This document shows, piece by piece, positions 25,486-33,823 of a stretch of DNA of 64,000 nt. Numbering within the stretch: the first letter of the stretch is position 1; every line of letters starts with the position of its first letter. A program made the position numbers and the translations under genes. Origin of the DNA: Bacillus sp. FJAT-22090 (GTDB lineage: Bacteria; Bacillota; Bacilli; Bacillales_A; Planococcaceae); NCBI RefSeq assembly GCF_001278755.1, contig NZ_CP012601.1:3906154-3970153 (forward strand). Reading direction: 5' to 3'. Under the pieces are notes generated by a model. That model saw only the letters and a list, made by a program, of their open reading frames with translations. It searched no databases and was not told the origin of the DNA.

Positions 25486-25566
25486 GAGTACCTGCCACCC
25501 TGTAAGGTTAAATGCAGAATTCATCGTTTAGAATGAGAATAGAAATTGAATGGAGGACCAAACGAA

Positions 25567-26334
25567 ATGAAAACGATAGTAGAAGCAAAACAGCTGAAAA
25601 AAGTTTACGGCACCGCTGGAAATGTATTTACGGCATTAGACGGAATCGACCTGACGATTCGCGAAGGTGAATTTGTGGGAATTATGGGACCTTCGGGAGC
25701 AGGCAAATCAACCTTACTTAATGTGCTGGCCACAATTGACGAAGTGAGTACTGGGGAAGTGACAATTGACGGAGTAAATCTTATTAAAGTGAATGAAGAG
25801 GATTTATCGGCTTTTCGGCGGAATAAACTCGGTTTTATCTTTCAGGATTATAATTTGCTTGATACTTTGACGGTGAAAGAAAATATCCTACTTCCATTAG
25901 CACTAGCCAAAGTGAACGCAGCAGAATTAGAGCAAAGAGTCAATGAAGTTGCAGATAAATTTGGAATAAGTTCTCTTTTAGAAAAATACCCGTATCAAAT
26001 ATCAGGTGGTCAAAAGCAGCGTACAGCTGCTTCACGTTCGATTATAGCAAAACCAAGTCTTATATTGGCCGATGAGCCAACAGGGGCATTGGATTCCAAA
26101 TCGGCAACTGATTTGTTAGAGATTTTAAAAGGTTTAAGTGAAGAAGATAAAGCAACCATCCTTCTAGTTACACATGATGCATTTGCAGCAAGCTACTGTC
26201 AGCGAGTGATCTTTATCAAAGACGGAAAACTCTTTACAGAGCTTGTGAAAGGAAATCATTCACGCAAAGAATTTTTCCAAAAGGTATTGGATGTACTGTC
26301 TGCAATTGGGGGTGGGGTTAATGACACTATTTAG
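25567..26334 (+). CDS. bceA: BceA-type ABC transporter ATP-binding protein
   Basis: A 255-residue ATPase: Walker A GPSGAGKST (41-49), Q-loop FQDYNLLDTLTV, signature ISGGQKQR, Walker B LILADEPTGALD, switch His in LVTHD. The start is set at the ATG at 25567, ten bases after GGAGG; a farther ATG at 25546 lies before the ribosome site. It overlaps bceB by 14 bases. It powers the permease that removes peptide antibiotics from lipid-carrier complexes and signals to BceS. Confidence 0.93.
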   Translation: MKTIVEAKQLKKVYGTAGNVFTALDGIDLTIREGEFVGIMGPSGAGKSTLLNVLATIDEVSTGEVTIDGVNLIKVNEEDLSAFRRNKLGFIFQDYNLLDTLTVKENILLPLALAKVNAAELEQRVNEVADKFGISSLLEKYPYQISGGQKQRTAASRSIIAKPSLILADEPTGALDSKSATDLLEILKGLSEEDKATILLVTHDAFAASYCQRVIFIKDGKLFTELVKGNHSRKEFFQKVLDVLSAIGGGVNDTI

Positions 26335-28243
26335 TTTAGCCAAGAAAAATGTGACCGGGAACTTTATAAGCTATTTGCTGTATATCCTTTCCATGATCTT
26401 CTGTGTTGTTATTTACTACACATTCGTTTCCATCCAATACAGTCCAGAAGTACAAATGGGTATCGAATCATCGAACAGTCTCCTTAATATTTTCATCGGA
26501 GCTTCGGTAATTTTAATTTTATTTGTAGCAATATTTATATTTTATTCCAATTCGTTCTTTACTAAGAAAAGGAAAAAAGAAGTTGGGTTATTCTCACTTC
26601 TTGGAATGAGAAAAAAAAACATCGGTAAAATGCTCTTTTATGAAAACATGCTCATGAGTGTTGTAGCAGTCATGATCGGCATCGTCCTCGGAACTTTTTT
26701 GTCTAAATTGTTCACCATGCTACTATTAAGAATGCTGGATTCAGCAGTTGAAGTAGGATTCGGTATATCTCCGGAAGCGATAATCAATACGTCCATTGTC
26801 TTTTCGATCATTACCTTGTGTACGTCGTTTAATGCGTACCGCCTGATTTACCGCTTTAAATTGATTGAGTTGTTCCAAGCAGAAAAAGAAGGAGAACAAG
26901 CACCGAAAGCTTCTTTGGCGCCAGCTTTATTGGCTATCCTCTTAATTGGATTCAGTTATTGGCTTGGATTTAAGTCCCCCTCATCCAAATGGGAAATGAT
27001 GATGATCCTTGGGTCGTATTTAGCTAGCATCGTGCTCGGCACCTATTTATTATTCCGTTTTTTAACAATTTATATTTTAAGATTCGCCCAAAAAAGAAAA
27101 TCCAGTTATTACAGAGGAATAAATATAATAGGCATCTCTCAATTACTTTATCGCATTAAAGGAAATGCCAGGTCATTAACCATCATTGCTTTATTGAGTG
27201 CCATTACAATAAGCGCTATATCTGTCGGTTACAGTTTTTATTATACAAATGAAGTACAAGCAAAAAAGGAAGTACCGTTTAGCTATTCGTATTTTTCCCC
27301 AGACAAAGAAATTGGTAATCAGATAGACAAAATCATTGTATCTGATTCACTTCATCCTGTTATCGGGCAAATAGAAATTCCTGTCCTTAATGTAGAGGGA
27401 GAAGTAACTAATCCCCTGCTGCAGGATTATCTAAAAGAAGGTCCTGTGAAGCTAGTATCTGAAACTACTTATAATAAAGCGTTGGAAATACTAAATCAGG
27501 ACGGAATTGTTCACCTTTCAGGCAACGAAGCTGTGGGTATTCAACCGCTTTTAACAGAGTATTCTTCTGCCGATTATGAGGGACACACCGTTACGTTGAA
27601 GACGCCTGAGAGCGAAGAAAAAATAAGGTTCAGCACAATGGCTGAAGACAGAATCATGCCATGGAGTTACCCAGATTTCGGCATAGTGATTAGTGACAAA
27701 TTGTTTTCGGACTTGACAAAACAGTTGACACCCGTATCAATTGCTTCCTATAAAGTAGAAGATGAGAAAACAACCAAAGAAACTTCGGATGAATTGCAGA
27801 AGTTTGCGGAAGGGAAAAATCAACTCTCCACCTATTATGAAACATATCGGGGAGGATTGGAATCAGCTAGTTTAAATCTATTTGTATTAGGCTTTTTAAG
27901 CCTTGTATTCCTAGCGGCAACCGGGAGTATTATTTATTTCAAACAGCTGACAGAAGCTCACGAAGACAAAGGACGTTATGAAATCCTACACAAAATCGGC
28001 GTTAGCAAGAAAGAAGTGAGTGCCACTATTCGGATGCAAACTTTATTTGTATTTGGTTTACCCCTAATAATCGGAATGGTTCATGGGGCAGTAATTTTGA
28101 AGATGTGCTCGAATATTTATTCCGCTTTAATTGGAACGAATCTCACTGTACCAATTGCTATATCACTGTCTGGCTATATAGTTATTTACCTCTTTTATTA
28201 TTTACTAACAATCAATTCCGTTAAAAAAATCGTCATACAGTAA
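26321..28243 (+). CDS. bceB: BceB-type ABC transporter permease
   Basis: A 640-residue permease with about ten membrane segments and one large extracytoplasmic domain (about residues 315-515) between TM7 and TM8, the BceB hallmark. FtsX-like regions flank it (KKRKKEVGLFSLLGMRKKNIGKML; HEDKGRYEILHKIGVSKKEV). The start is the ATG at 26321 after GGGGTGGGG, inside the end of bceA, implying translational coupling. The large loop is thought to recognise the antibiotic and act as the sensor for BceS. Confidence 0.92.
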   Translation: MTLFSLAKKNVTGNFISYLLYILSMIFCVVIYYTFVSIQYSPEVQMGIESSNSLLNIFIGASVILILFVAIFIFYSNSFFTKKRKKEVGLFSLLGMRKKNIGKMLFYENMLMSVVAVMIGIVLGTFLSKLFTMLLLRMLDSAVEVGFGISPEAIINTSIVFSIITLCTSFNAYRLIYRFKLIELFQAEKEGEQAPKASLAPALLAILLIGFSYWLGFKSPSSKWEMMMILGSYLASIVLGTYLLFRFLTIYILRFAQKRKSSYYRGINIIGISQLLYRIKGNARSLTIIALLSAITISAISVGYSFYYTNEVQAKKEVPFSYSYFSPDKEIGNQIDKIIVSDSLHPVIGQIEIPVLNVEGEVTNPLLQDYLKEGPVKLVSETTYNKALEILNQDGIVHLSGNEAVGIQPLLTEYSSADYEGHTVTLKTPESEEKIRFSTMAEDRIMPWSYPDFGIVISDKLFSDLTKQLTPVSIASYKVEDEKTTKETSDELQKFAEGKNQLSTYYETYRGGLESASLNLFVLGFLSLVFLAATGSIIYFKQLTEAHEDKGRYEILHKIGVSKKEVSATIRMQTLFVFGLPLIIGMVHGAVILKMCSNIYSALIGTNLTVPIAISLSGYIVIYLFYYLLTINSVKKIVIQ

Positions 28244-28309
28244 AGACATAATAGTATTTCAAGGGAGTTTAAAAGTATAAAATGATCGCAACTCATTAAG
28301 ACACAGGAG

Positions 28310-28438
28310 ATGCTGTTGAACTTTATGAATGAAATATACAAAACAAACAAAGTCGTGCGAAATTCGGAATTGATAAGACGAGTAGTAGTTCCTTATGGTG
28401 ATATTAACAGAGAGGATGATGGATATGTTTTTCTGTAA
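28310..28438 (+). pseudogene. Short ORF or gene fragment, 42 codons
   Basis: The frame MLLNFMNEIYKTNKVVRNSE and on to GYVFL reads like coding sequence (mixed polar/hydrophobic, VVVPYGDINREDDG) but has no usable ribosome site: CAGGAG touches the ATG. Probably a remnant. The rest of 28244-28626 shows nothing recognisable. Confidence 0.3.
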
Positions 28439-28626
28439 TAAAAAGATGTTTATATTAGATATTCCATGGAACTCCAATTAAATAAACTTCTATTCATATT
28501 TTCCTTCCCTGAGTATAGGTTAGAACAGTACTATTTTCAACAAAAGACGCGTTTGTATAAGGAATAGAAATGCTGTTTAATAAAAGCACAAGAAAGTATA
28601 AATTTTAGACGTTTGAACAATGTCTA

Positions 28627-28733
28627 GGATTCGCGTCAGCTGCTCGAGGTGGCGGTCTACAGTCTCTATGTGTGCAGCACACTAGGAGATTTTCTCCAGG
28701 GCTTGTCGCAGCTAAACTGGCGCGAATGCACTT
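28627..28733. other. GC-rich inverted-repeat element, possible structured RNA or MITE
   Basis: About 107 bases, clearly richer in G+C than the surroundings. The ends pair: ATTCGCGTCAGCTGC on the left against GCAGCTAAACTGGCGCGAAT on the right. Inside are GTGTG-CAG-CACAC and GGAGA-TTT-TCTCC hairpins. The overall fold is a closed multi-hairpin structure. It carries no coding signal in any frame. It lies downstream (minus-strand sense) of the tRNA-Val terminator. See findings. Confidence 0.5.
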
Positions 28734-28784
28734 TTCTTAATAAAATTTCAACCCATATTGCAACCCACCTTTCATCCATAGTAA

Positions 28785-28815
28785 AAAGCACCACCTCTAA
28801 AGAGATGATGCTTTT
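28785..28815 (-). terminator. Terminator of the tRNA-Val transcript
   Basis: On the minus strand GCATCATCTCT pairs fully (with G-U pairs) to AGAGGTGGTGC around a short loop, then TTTTT. It lies 50 bases past the tRNA 3' end. Confidence 0.8.
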
Positions 28816-28864
28816 ATGGAAGAACCTCTTGTTTTTTAAGGGTTCTTGGGAGTTTGGCACCCAA

Positions 28865-28937
28865 TGATCCCGACTGGGTTCGAACCAGCGACCTCCACCC
28901 TGTCAAGGTGGCGCTCTCCCAACTGAGCTACAAGATC
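28865..28937 (-). tRNA. tRNA-Val (GAC anticodon)
   Basis: A 73-nt cloverleaf on the minus strand: acceptor GATCTTG / CGGGATC (with two T-G pairs), D-arm AGCTCAGTTGGGAGAGC, anticodon stem CCACC / GGTGG with loop TTGACAG giving anticodon GAC (Val), T-arm CTGG-TTCGAAC-CCAG, discriminator A. CCA is not encoded (TCATT follows). A minus-strand terminator follows at 28785. Confidence 0.95.
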
Positions 28938-29100
28938 GTTTTCCTATTTCTTCATTATTATATAAGTTAAATCGGAAGGATACAATTTTTATTTGGAATT
29001 GATCCAAAGAGACACGAAAACTATAATTTTTTCTAAAAACAACACTTTTTAAGATAGTTGGATGTCTAATAGATAGTATCCATTATTCTAGGAGGAAACC

Positions 29101-29372
29101 ATGAAAAAATTATTAGTAATCTTCATACCATTTATATTATTAGTTGGATGTAACGACGGTTACAAAAGAGCCAACTATAGATCTAGAAAAACCAGAAAGT
29201 GATCCTACTACAGTGAATAAGTCGGAAGATATAGAGAATACATTAGAGGAAGACACAGATACAGCGGAAGAGGTTGAACTTTCAATGGAAAACACCTACG
29301 ACTCTAGTCTTATATGCAAACACAGCTTACGTCCATTGGAATGAACCTTTAATACTTTATACTAGAATGTAA
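29101..29372 (+). pseudogene. Broken lipoprotein gene (two frameshifts)
   Basis: From the ATG at 29101 (TAGGAGG upstream) the frame encodes a lipoprotein signal MKKLLVIFIPFILLVGCNDG, then shifts. The next frame continues VTKEPTIDLEKPESDPTTVN through an acidic stretch (about 29155-29300), and a third frame gives LYANTAYVHWNEPLILYTRM to the stop at 29372. Two compensating indels would restore about 90 residues. The short, acidic mature part resembles many small Bacillus lipoproteins. Family not recognised. Confidence 0.65.
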
Positions 29373-29401
29373 TGAGGAATTGTTTAGAAAGGGAAGGGCA
29401 T

Positions 29402-30124
29402 ATGGTCGATTATATAATGGAAGTAGAAAGGGAACTTGATTTTTGGAAGCGCAAAATGACCAAACGATCTAGTCGTATCAGTCGTGTATCGAAGGCTGCT
29501 CAGACAAAGATAAACGGTCTTATTCCAGAAAAGTTTCATCAAGTAATGACTGATAGCATCAAAAATATGGTGAAAGCAACACTCGTAGGATCAAATATTA
29601 CAACGAAAAAAAGATCAACATTGGACATTGGTCTTTTTGAAAAAGATGAACTACTTAGAGAGAAGCTTTCCACTTATCGAAAAACAGCAGTTGTGGAAGG
29701 GGCTGGTACTGGAGCAGGAGGTATACTTCTTGGTCTCGCTGACTTTCCATTGCTTTTATCCATTAAAATGAAGTTTTTGTTTGAGGCTGCTTCTATTTAC
29801 GGATATGACACAAAGGATTATGAAGAACGCCTCTTTATCTTGCATATTTTCCTGTTGGCTTTTTCAAGTGAGGAAAAGCGAAAAGAGACTTTATTTATCA
29901 TTGAAAACTGGGAACAACAAAAGCATGTGATTGCCGATATGGATTGGCGTGATTTCCAACAGGAGTATCGGGACTATATAGATTTAGTGAAGATGTTTCA
30001 ATTAGTTCCTGGTATTGGAGCAGTGGTTGGGGCATTTGCCAATTATAATTTACTTGACCAACTGGGAGAGACTGCAATGAATTCCTATAGGTTACGCATA
30101 TTACAATCGAATGAAAGCAAGTAA
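29402..30124 (+). CDS. EcsC family protein
   Basis: A 240-residue protein of the EcsC family: VVEGAGTGAGGILLGLADFPLLLSIKMKFLFEAASIYGYD is the family's glycine-rich core, and VPGIGAVVGAFANYNLLDQLGETAMNSYR the C-terminal signature. EcsC is the third gene of the ecsABC transporter locus in B. subtilis; stand-alone homologues are of unknown function and probably membrane-associated. The start is placed at the ATG at 29402 after GGAAGGG; an ATG at 29372 overlaps the preceding pseudogene's stop without a ribosome site. Confidence 0.85.
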   Translation: MVDYIMEVERELDFWKRKMTKRSSRISRVSKAAQTKINGLIPEKFHQVMTDSIKNMVKATLVGSNITTKKRSTLDIGLFEKDELLREKLSTYRKTAVVEGAGTGAGGILLGLADFPLLLSIKMKFLFEAASIYGYDTKDYEERLFILHIFLLAFSSEEKRKETLFIIENWEQQKHVIADMDWRDFQQEYRDYIDLVKMFQLVPGIGAVVGAFANYNLLDQLGETAMNSYRLRILQSNESK

Positions 30125-30130
30125 CACAAG

Positions 30131-30172
30131 AAGACTACCTTCCTAATGAAAATTGGAGGTAGTCTTTTTGTT
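30131..30172. terminator. Terminator between ecsC-like gene and phaP
   Basis: AAGACTACCT / AGGTAGTCTT stem, 16-base loop, five T. It serves the rightward gene and, from the other strand, possibly phaP. Confidence 0.85.
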
Positions 30173-30174
30173 TT

Positions 30175-30678
30175 TTAAACTGTTGGTAGTAATACATGAT
30201 GTGCTTGTTTTATATGCTCAGTAAGCAACTCAACTTTATGGAAGACTTCTACACTGTTTTTTTGTTGTTGCTCTAGTGCCGCCTTCACATTGGTCTCCAA
30301 TTGAACATGAGATTGTGCAAATAAGTCTAAAATAGCTTGATTAGGCAATCCAGAAATTTCTTTTATGGAACTGTTTATTTCTTCGATTTGGTTGACCCAT
30401 GCAGATAATAATCGTTCAATTTGTTCATTATTGATTGACTTGATCGTATTTTGTAATACAGCTTTCCACTCTTCTTCAAATTTATTTTTATCTTCTTCTA
30501 TTTTACTGAATGTCTCTCGAGTAGAATTTAGGATGTCTCTTTGAATATGAAGATGCTGTAATGATTTTTCTGCAATTTCCGTTTGAAAAGATTGAAATAC
30601 TTTATAGCTGTTCAACCATCCATCCAGTATTAAATCTAATCCGTTCGATTTTTGATTCTTCGATTCAACATTACTCAT
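30175..30678 (-). CDS. phaP: PhaP-like phasin
   Basis: A 167-residue, almost wholly helical amphipathic protein (LDGWLNSYKVFQSFQTEIAEKSLQHL, LLSAWVNQIEEINSSIKEI, VQLETNVKAALEQQQKNSVEVF) with no membrane segment. Phasins of this type coat polyhydroxyalkanoate granules. Its place directly after phaQ on the minus strand and opposite phaR-phaB-phaC matches the B. megaterium pha cluster, where PhaP is about 200 residues. AAAGGAGG precedes the ATG. Confidence 0.85.
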   Translation of the reverse strand: MSNVESKNQKSNGLDLILDGWLNSYKVFQSFQTEIAEKSLQHLHIQRDILNSTRETFSKIEEDKNKFEEEWKAVLQNTIKSINNEQIERLLSAWVNQIEEINSSIKEISGLPNQAILDLFAQSHVQLETNVKAALEQQQKNSVEVFHKVELLTEHIKQAHHVLLPTV

Positions 30679-30750
30679 TCCATTTTCCTCCTTTTAATTG
30701 TAACCGAATTACGTTATATGAGATGCACCAAAGCGCATTGGTACCATTAT

Positions 30751-31130
30751 TTACTTTTCTGTATCTGTTTTTTTCGTGTGCTGTTGAAAGGGAAAAAAAG
30801 GTTGGTATAAATTAAAAAATTGATTGATCATATTTTGGTAGTTTGCAAGTGAACTTGCCCAAACCTCTAAGTATTGTTCACCTGCATCTGTAATCGAATA
30901 AATCCGTTTTGCTGGACCCTCTGATTCTGTATCCCACTCAGATGTTACCTTCCCATCCTTTTCCAGTTGTCGTAAAATCCGATAAAGATTTCCCTGATCC
31001 ACCGCGTTGAAACCGAATTGCGTAATCTTTTGCATTAGCTCATAACCGTGGGAATTAAAATCTCGAAGATGTAAAAGCATGATTGGTACAAGGAAGTTTT
31101 TCGGAGTACCTAAATTAGTGTTTTTTTCAT
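30751..31130 (-). CDS. phaQ: PhaQ-like PHA-responsive repressor (PadR fold) with slip in the start region
   Basis: PadR-type winged helix: MLLHLRDFNSHGYELMQKITQFGFNAVDQGNLYRILRQLEKDGKVTSEW, then GPAKRIYSITDAGEQYL. PhaQ represses phaQP and is released by PHB granules. The conserved N-terminus GTPKNFLVPIMLLHL extends upstream of the first in-frame ATG (31080). The natural start, ATG at 31130 ten bases after AAGGAG, is followed by seven A (31121-31127) and is out of frame by one base: eight A would give MKKNTNLGTPKNF in frame. So there is either a frameshift, slippage on the A-run, or reinitiation at 31080 yielding a shortened protein. Confidence 0.75.
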
Positions 31131-31187
31131 TATTATTGGACTCCTTGTTTGTTTCCAGCTGTTTTCACCACCAATCGAAAGAATGTT

Positions 31188-31218
31188 CATACATGTAATG
31201 TACACATAGGAGTAAAAA
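31188..31218. promoter_or_regulatory. Candidate PhaQ operator, copy 1
   Basis: CATACATGTAATGTACACATAGGA plus an A-rich tail; repeated 64 bases downstream with few changes. It contains the palindrome TACATGTA. It lies in the phaQ/phaR divergent gap. Confidence 0.6.
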
Positions 31219-31251
31219 AATGTTCCAAAGCTAGGGCAATAAGGCGTATCC

Positions 31252-31282
31252 CATACATGTAATTTACACATAGGGAATAAAA
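31252..31282. promoter_or_regulatory. Candidate PhaQ operator, copy 2
   Basis: CATACATGTAATTTACACATAGGG plus an A-rich tail. It differs from copy 1 at one core base and one tail base. A long A-run (31295-31309) follows before phaR. Confidence 0.6.
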
Positions 31283-31411
31283 AATATGACTTTAAAAAAA
31301 AAAAAAAAGATTAATTTTTTCATGCATATGTTTGGGCATATGTTCATAGAGTAATAAAGTCGTTCAGAGAACTTATTTTATGACTAAATTAATTGTAGGG
31401 AGATGAGATTT

Positions 31412-31786
31412 TTGACAAAAACATTGCCATTTGATCCATTCATCATGTGGAAAAACTTTTATGAACAAACGGAAGCGAACTGGTCAGGTGCAATTCAAGA
31501 AATGTTAAAAAAAGAATCTTTCTCCGAAGGGATGGGAGAGACATTAAACCAATACCTTCAAGCTCAAAAGCTGATGAATGAGAAAACGGAAACCTTTTTA
31601 AAAAGTGTCAATTTGCCAACCCGTAGTGAAATTGCAGATGTTGCATCACTTGTCATTAACGTAGAAAGCAAACTGGACGCACTTGATGAAATGGATGAGG
31701 AGATTAATCAATTAAAAATAGCGGTTTCTAGCTTAGACAAAAAAATCGATAAGCTTCTTATTGCTCTTGAAGTTACTGAAAAATAA
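31412..31786 (+). CDS. phaR: PHA synthase subunit PhaR (class IV)
   Basis: A 124-residue soluble protein: DPFIMWKNFYEQTEANWSGAIQEMLKKESFSEGMGETLNQYLQ then a helical coiled-coil-like C-terminus with SEIADVASLVINVESKLDAL, characteristic of Bacillus PhaR, the partner required by class IV PhaC. It is shorter than the about 200 residues known in B. megaterium. The start is a TTG at 31412, nine bases after AGGGAG; the nearer ATG (31403) abuts the ribosome site. Confidence 0.85.
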   Translation: MTKTLPFDPFIMWKNFYEQTEANWSGAIQEMLKKESFSEGMGETLNQYLQAQKLMNEKTETFLKSVNLPTRSEIADVASLVINVESKLDALDEMDEEINQLKIAVSSLDKKIDKLLIALEVTEK

Positions 31787-31824
31787 TGGAATAAAAAATA
31801 TAAAGAGGATTGGAATGATAGTCT

Positions 31825-32607
31825 ATGACAATGAGTCAGGCTGAATTAACTATATTAAACCCGATTAATAAACCGCTAGCAGGTAAGGTGGCGGTAGTAA
31901 CAGGTGGCTCTCGTGGTATTGGGGCTGCAATCGCAAAAGAACTAGCAAAAAATGGTGCATATGTTGTCATTAATTATCAATTAAGAATGGACCGTGCAGA
32001 GGCGGTTGTGAAGGAAATTGAAGAGCAAGGCGGAGTTTCCTGTGCGATCCAGTCTGACGTATCAAAGCCGAACGACGTAAAGAATCTTATAGAAGAATTG
32101 ATTAATCGTTATGGTAAAATCGATATTCTTATTAATAACGCTGGAATTACAAGAGACCGAACGTTCCGTAAACTGTCCAATGAGGAATGGAGCGAGGTAA
32201 TTGATGTTAACTTAAACAGTGTATTTTATACAACTTCCGAAGTGATCAACCACATGTTGGAGCAGAATTATGGTCGTATTATTAATATAAGCTCAATTAT
32301 CGGACAGGCGGGAGGATTCGGACAAACAAACTATGCAGCTTCTAAAGCTGGCATTATAGGTTTAACAAAATCCCTTGCTTTAGAAACAGCTAAAAACGGA
32401 ATAACTGTCAATTCTGTGTGCCCAGGTTTCATAGAGACTGAAATGGTGGAAGAGATGCCTGAAAGTGTTAGAGAGAATATCGTTTCCAAAATACCTATGA
32501 AGCGTTTAGGACAAACGGATGAAATTGCCGAGGCTGTATTATTCCTTATTCACGCAAATTATATTACAGGTCAATCGATTAACGTAAATGGCGGCTTATA
32601 TATGTAA
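31825..32607 (+). CDS. phaB: Acetoacetyl-CoA reductase PhaB (SDR)
   Basis: A 260-residue FabG/PhaB-type SDR: VVTGGSRGIGAAIAKEL at 25-41, NNAGITRD (106-113), SSIIGQAGGFGQTNYAASK with catalytic Ser/Tyr/Lys, and CPGFIETEMVE. It reduces acetoacetyl-CoA to (R)-3-hydroxybutyryl-CoA with NADPH, the monomer for PhaRC. An N-terminal extension of about 18 residues (MTMSQAELTILNPINKPL) precedes the fold. Located between phaR and phaC, as in B. megaterium. Confidence 0.9.
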   Translation: MTMSQAELTILNPINKPLAGKVAVVTGGSRGIGAAIAKELAKNGAYVVINYQLRMDRAEAVVKEIEEQGGVSCAIQSDVSKPNDVKNLIEELINRYGKIDILINNAGITRDRTFRKLSNEEWSEVIDVNLNSVFYTTSEVINHMLEQNYGRIINISSIIGQAGGFGQTNYAASKAGIIGLTKSLALETAKNGITVNSVCPGFIETEMVEEMPESVRENIVSKIPMKRLGQTDEIAEAVLFLIHANYITGQSINVNGGLYM

Positions 32608-32677
32608 CCTGTAATTTCATATATAACGGGGGATCTCCAAAAGGAGTTCCCCTAAAAATAATAGGGGGTAAACCATC

Positions 32678-33763
32678 GTGTATTCCAACATAAATCAATT
32701 AGATAGCTGGTTAAATTCATTACCAGACGATGTGAAAAATAGTTATCGAAGATATAAAAGAGTAGTGGATGTTATTACAAAAGAACCAGATCCACAAGTT
32801 GGTCAAACTCCCAAAGAGGTCATCTGGACTAAGAACAAAGCTAAATTGTATCGCTATCAACCGCAGAGTAAGAAAACGAACCGTGTACCAATTCTGATGA
32901 TCTATGCATTGATCAATAAGCCATATATTTTAGATTTGTCTCCTGGTAACAGCTTAATTGAATATCTAACTAATCAAGGCCACGACGTTTATTTACTTGA
33001 CTGGGGAACACCTGGTTATGAGGATAGGCATATGAAGCTAGATCATTATATTTTAGATTATATTCCGAAAGCCGTTAAAAAAGTTCTCAAAACGTCTAAT
33101 GCTAGTGAAATCAGTTTGTTAGGTTATTGTATGGGCGGAACGATGACTACAATATTTGCGGCACTACACCCAGAATTACCTATTCGAAACATAGTATTAT
33201 TGACGAGTCCTACTGATTTTTCTGATGCAGGATTATATACAAATTGGTTGGATGAACGTTATTTTAATGTGGATAAGTTAGTAGACACACTTGGTTTAAT
33301 TCCTCCTGATATGATTGATTTCGGAAACAAATTATTGAACCCGATTGGCAATTATTACGGACCATATATTAGTCTTGTCGATCGTGGGGAAAATGAAAAG
33401 TTCGTTACAAATTGGAAGCTAATGCAAAAGTGGCTTGCGGATGGAATCCCTTTTGCTGGTGAAGCTTATAGACAATGGATTGGTGAATTATATCAACAAA
33501 ATAAGTTAATAAACGACGATCTTTATATAAGAGGGCAGAATGTAGAATTAGGAAATATTACAGCAAACCTTTTAAATATTGCTGGGAAGAAGGATGTCAT
33601 TGTTAATCCAAGACAAGCCGAACCGCTCAATGATAAAGTCTCAAGTAAAAATAAGACATATCACTTAGTGAATACTGGCCATGTTTCGGTAGTGACGGGA
33701 AGTAAAGCGATTAATGAAATTCATCCTATGATTGGTAACTGGTTAGCCGAAAACGCAAACTAA
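32678..33763 (+). CDS. phaC: Class IV poly(3-hydroxyalkanoate) synthase PhaC
   Basis: A 361-residue alpha/beta-fold synthase: lipase-like box GYCMGG with nucleophile Cys151, MIYALINKPYILDL, YLLDWGTPGYED, catalytic Asp in GKKDVIV and His in VNTGHVSVV. About 360 residues is the class III/IV catalytic-subunit length. The start is a GTG at 32678, nine bases after AGGGGGT. It polymerises hydroxyacyl-CoA into granules together with PhaR. Confidence 0.95.
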   Translation: MYSNINQLDSWLNSLPDDVKNSYRRYKRVVDVITKEPDPQVGQTPKEVIWTKNKAKLYRYQPQSKKTNRVPILMIYALINKPYILDLSPGNSLIEYLTNQGHDVYLLDWGTPGYEDRHMKLDHYILDYIPKAVKKVLKTSNASEISLLGYCMGGTMTTIFAALHPELPIRNIVLLTSPTDFSDAGLYTNWLDERYFNVDKLVDTLGLIPPDMIDFGNKLLNPIGNYYGPYISLVDRGENEKFVTNWKLMQKWLADGIPFAGEAYRQWIGELYQQNKLINDDLYIRGQNVELGNITANLLNIAGKKDVIVNPRQAEPLNDKVSSKNKTYHLVNTGHVSVVTGSKAINEIHPMIGNWLAENAN

Positions 33764-33765
33764 TT

Positions 33766-33823
33766 AAAGTGTCAATGCCAAATCATCAAATTCATTTTTG
33801 ACATGGCAACTGGCACTTTTTTG
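33766..33823 (+). terminator. Terminator of the pha operon
   Basis: AAAGTGTCAATGCCA / TGGCAACTGGCACTTT interrupted stem with a long loop and T6, two bases after the phaC stop. Between here and 34116 only a short frame (SIDEELMNRLVGYADTLLFV, ending at 34054) stands out; it lacks a start and looks like a remnant. Confidence 0.8.

Noticed and set aside
28649-28867. Coding sequence across the GC-rich element (both strands are open for over 60 codons)
   Set aside because: No ribosome site, odd composition, and the frame runs into the tRNA-Val region; the inverted repeats explain the open frames better.
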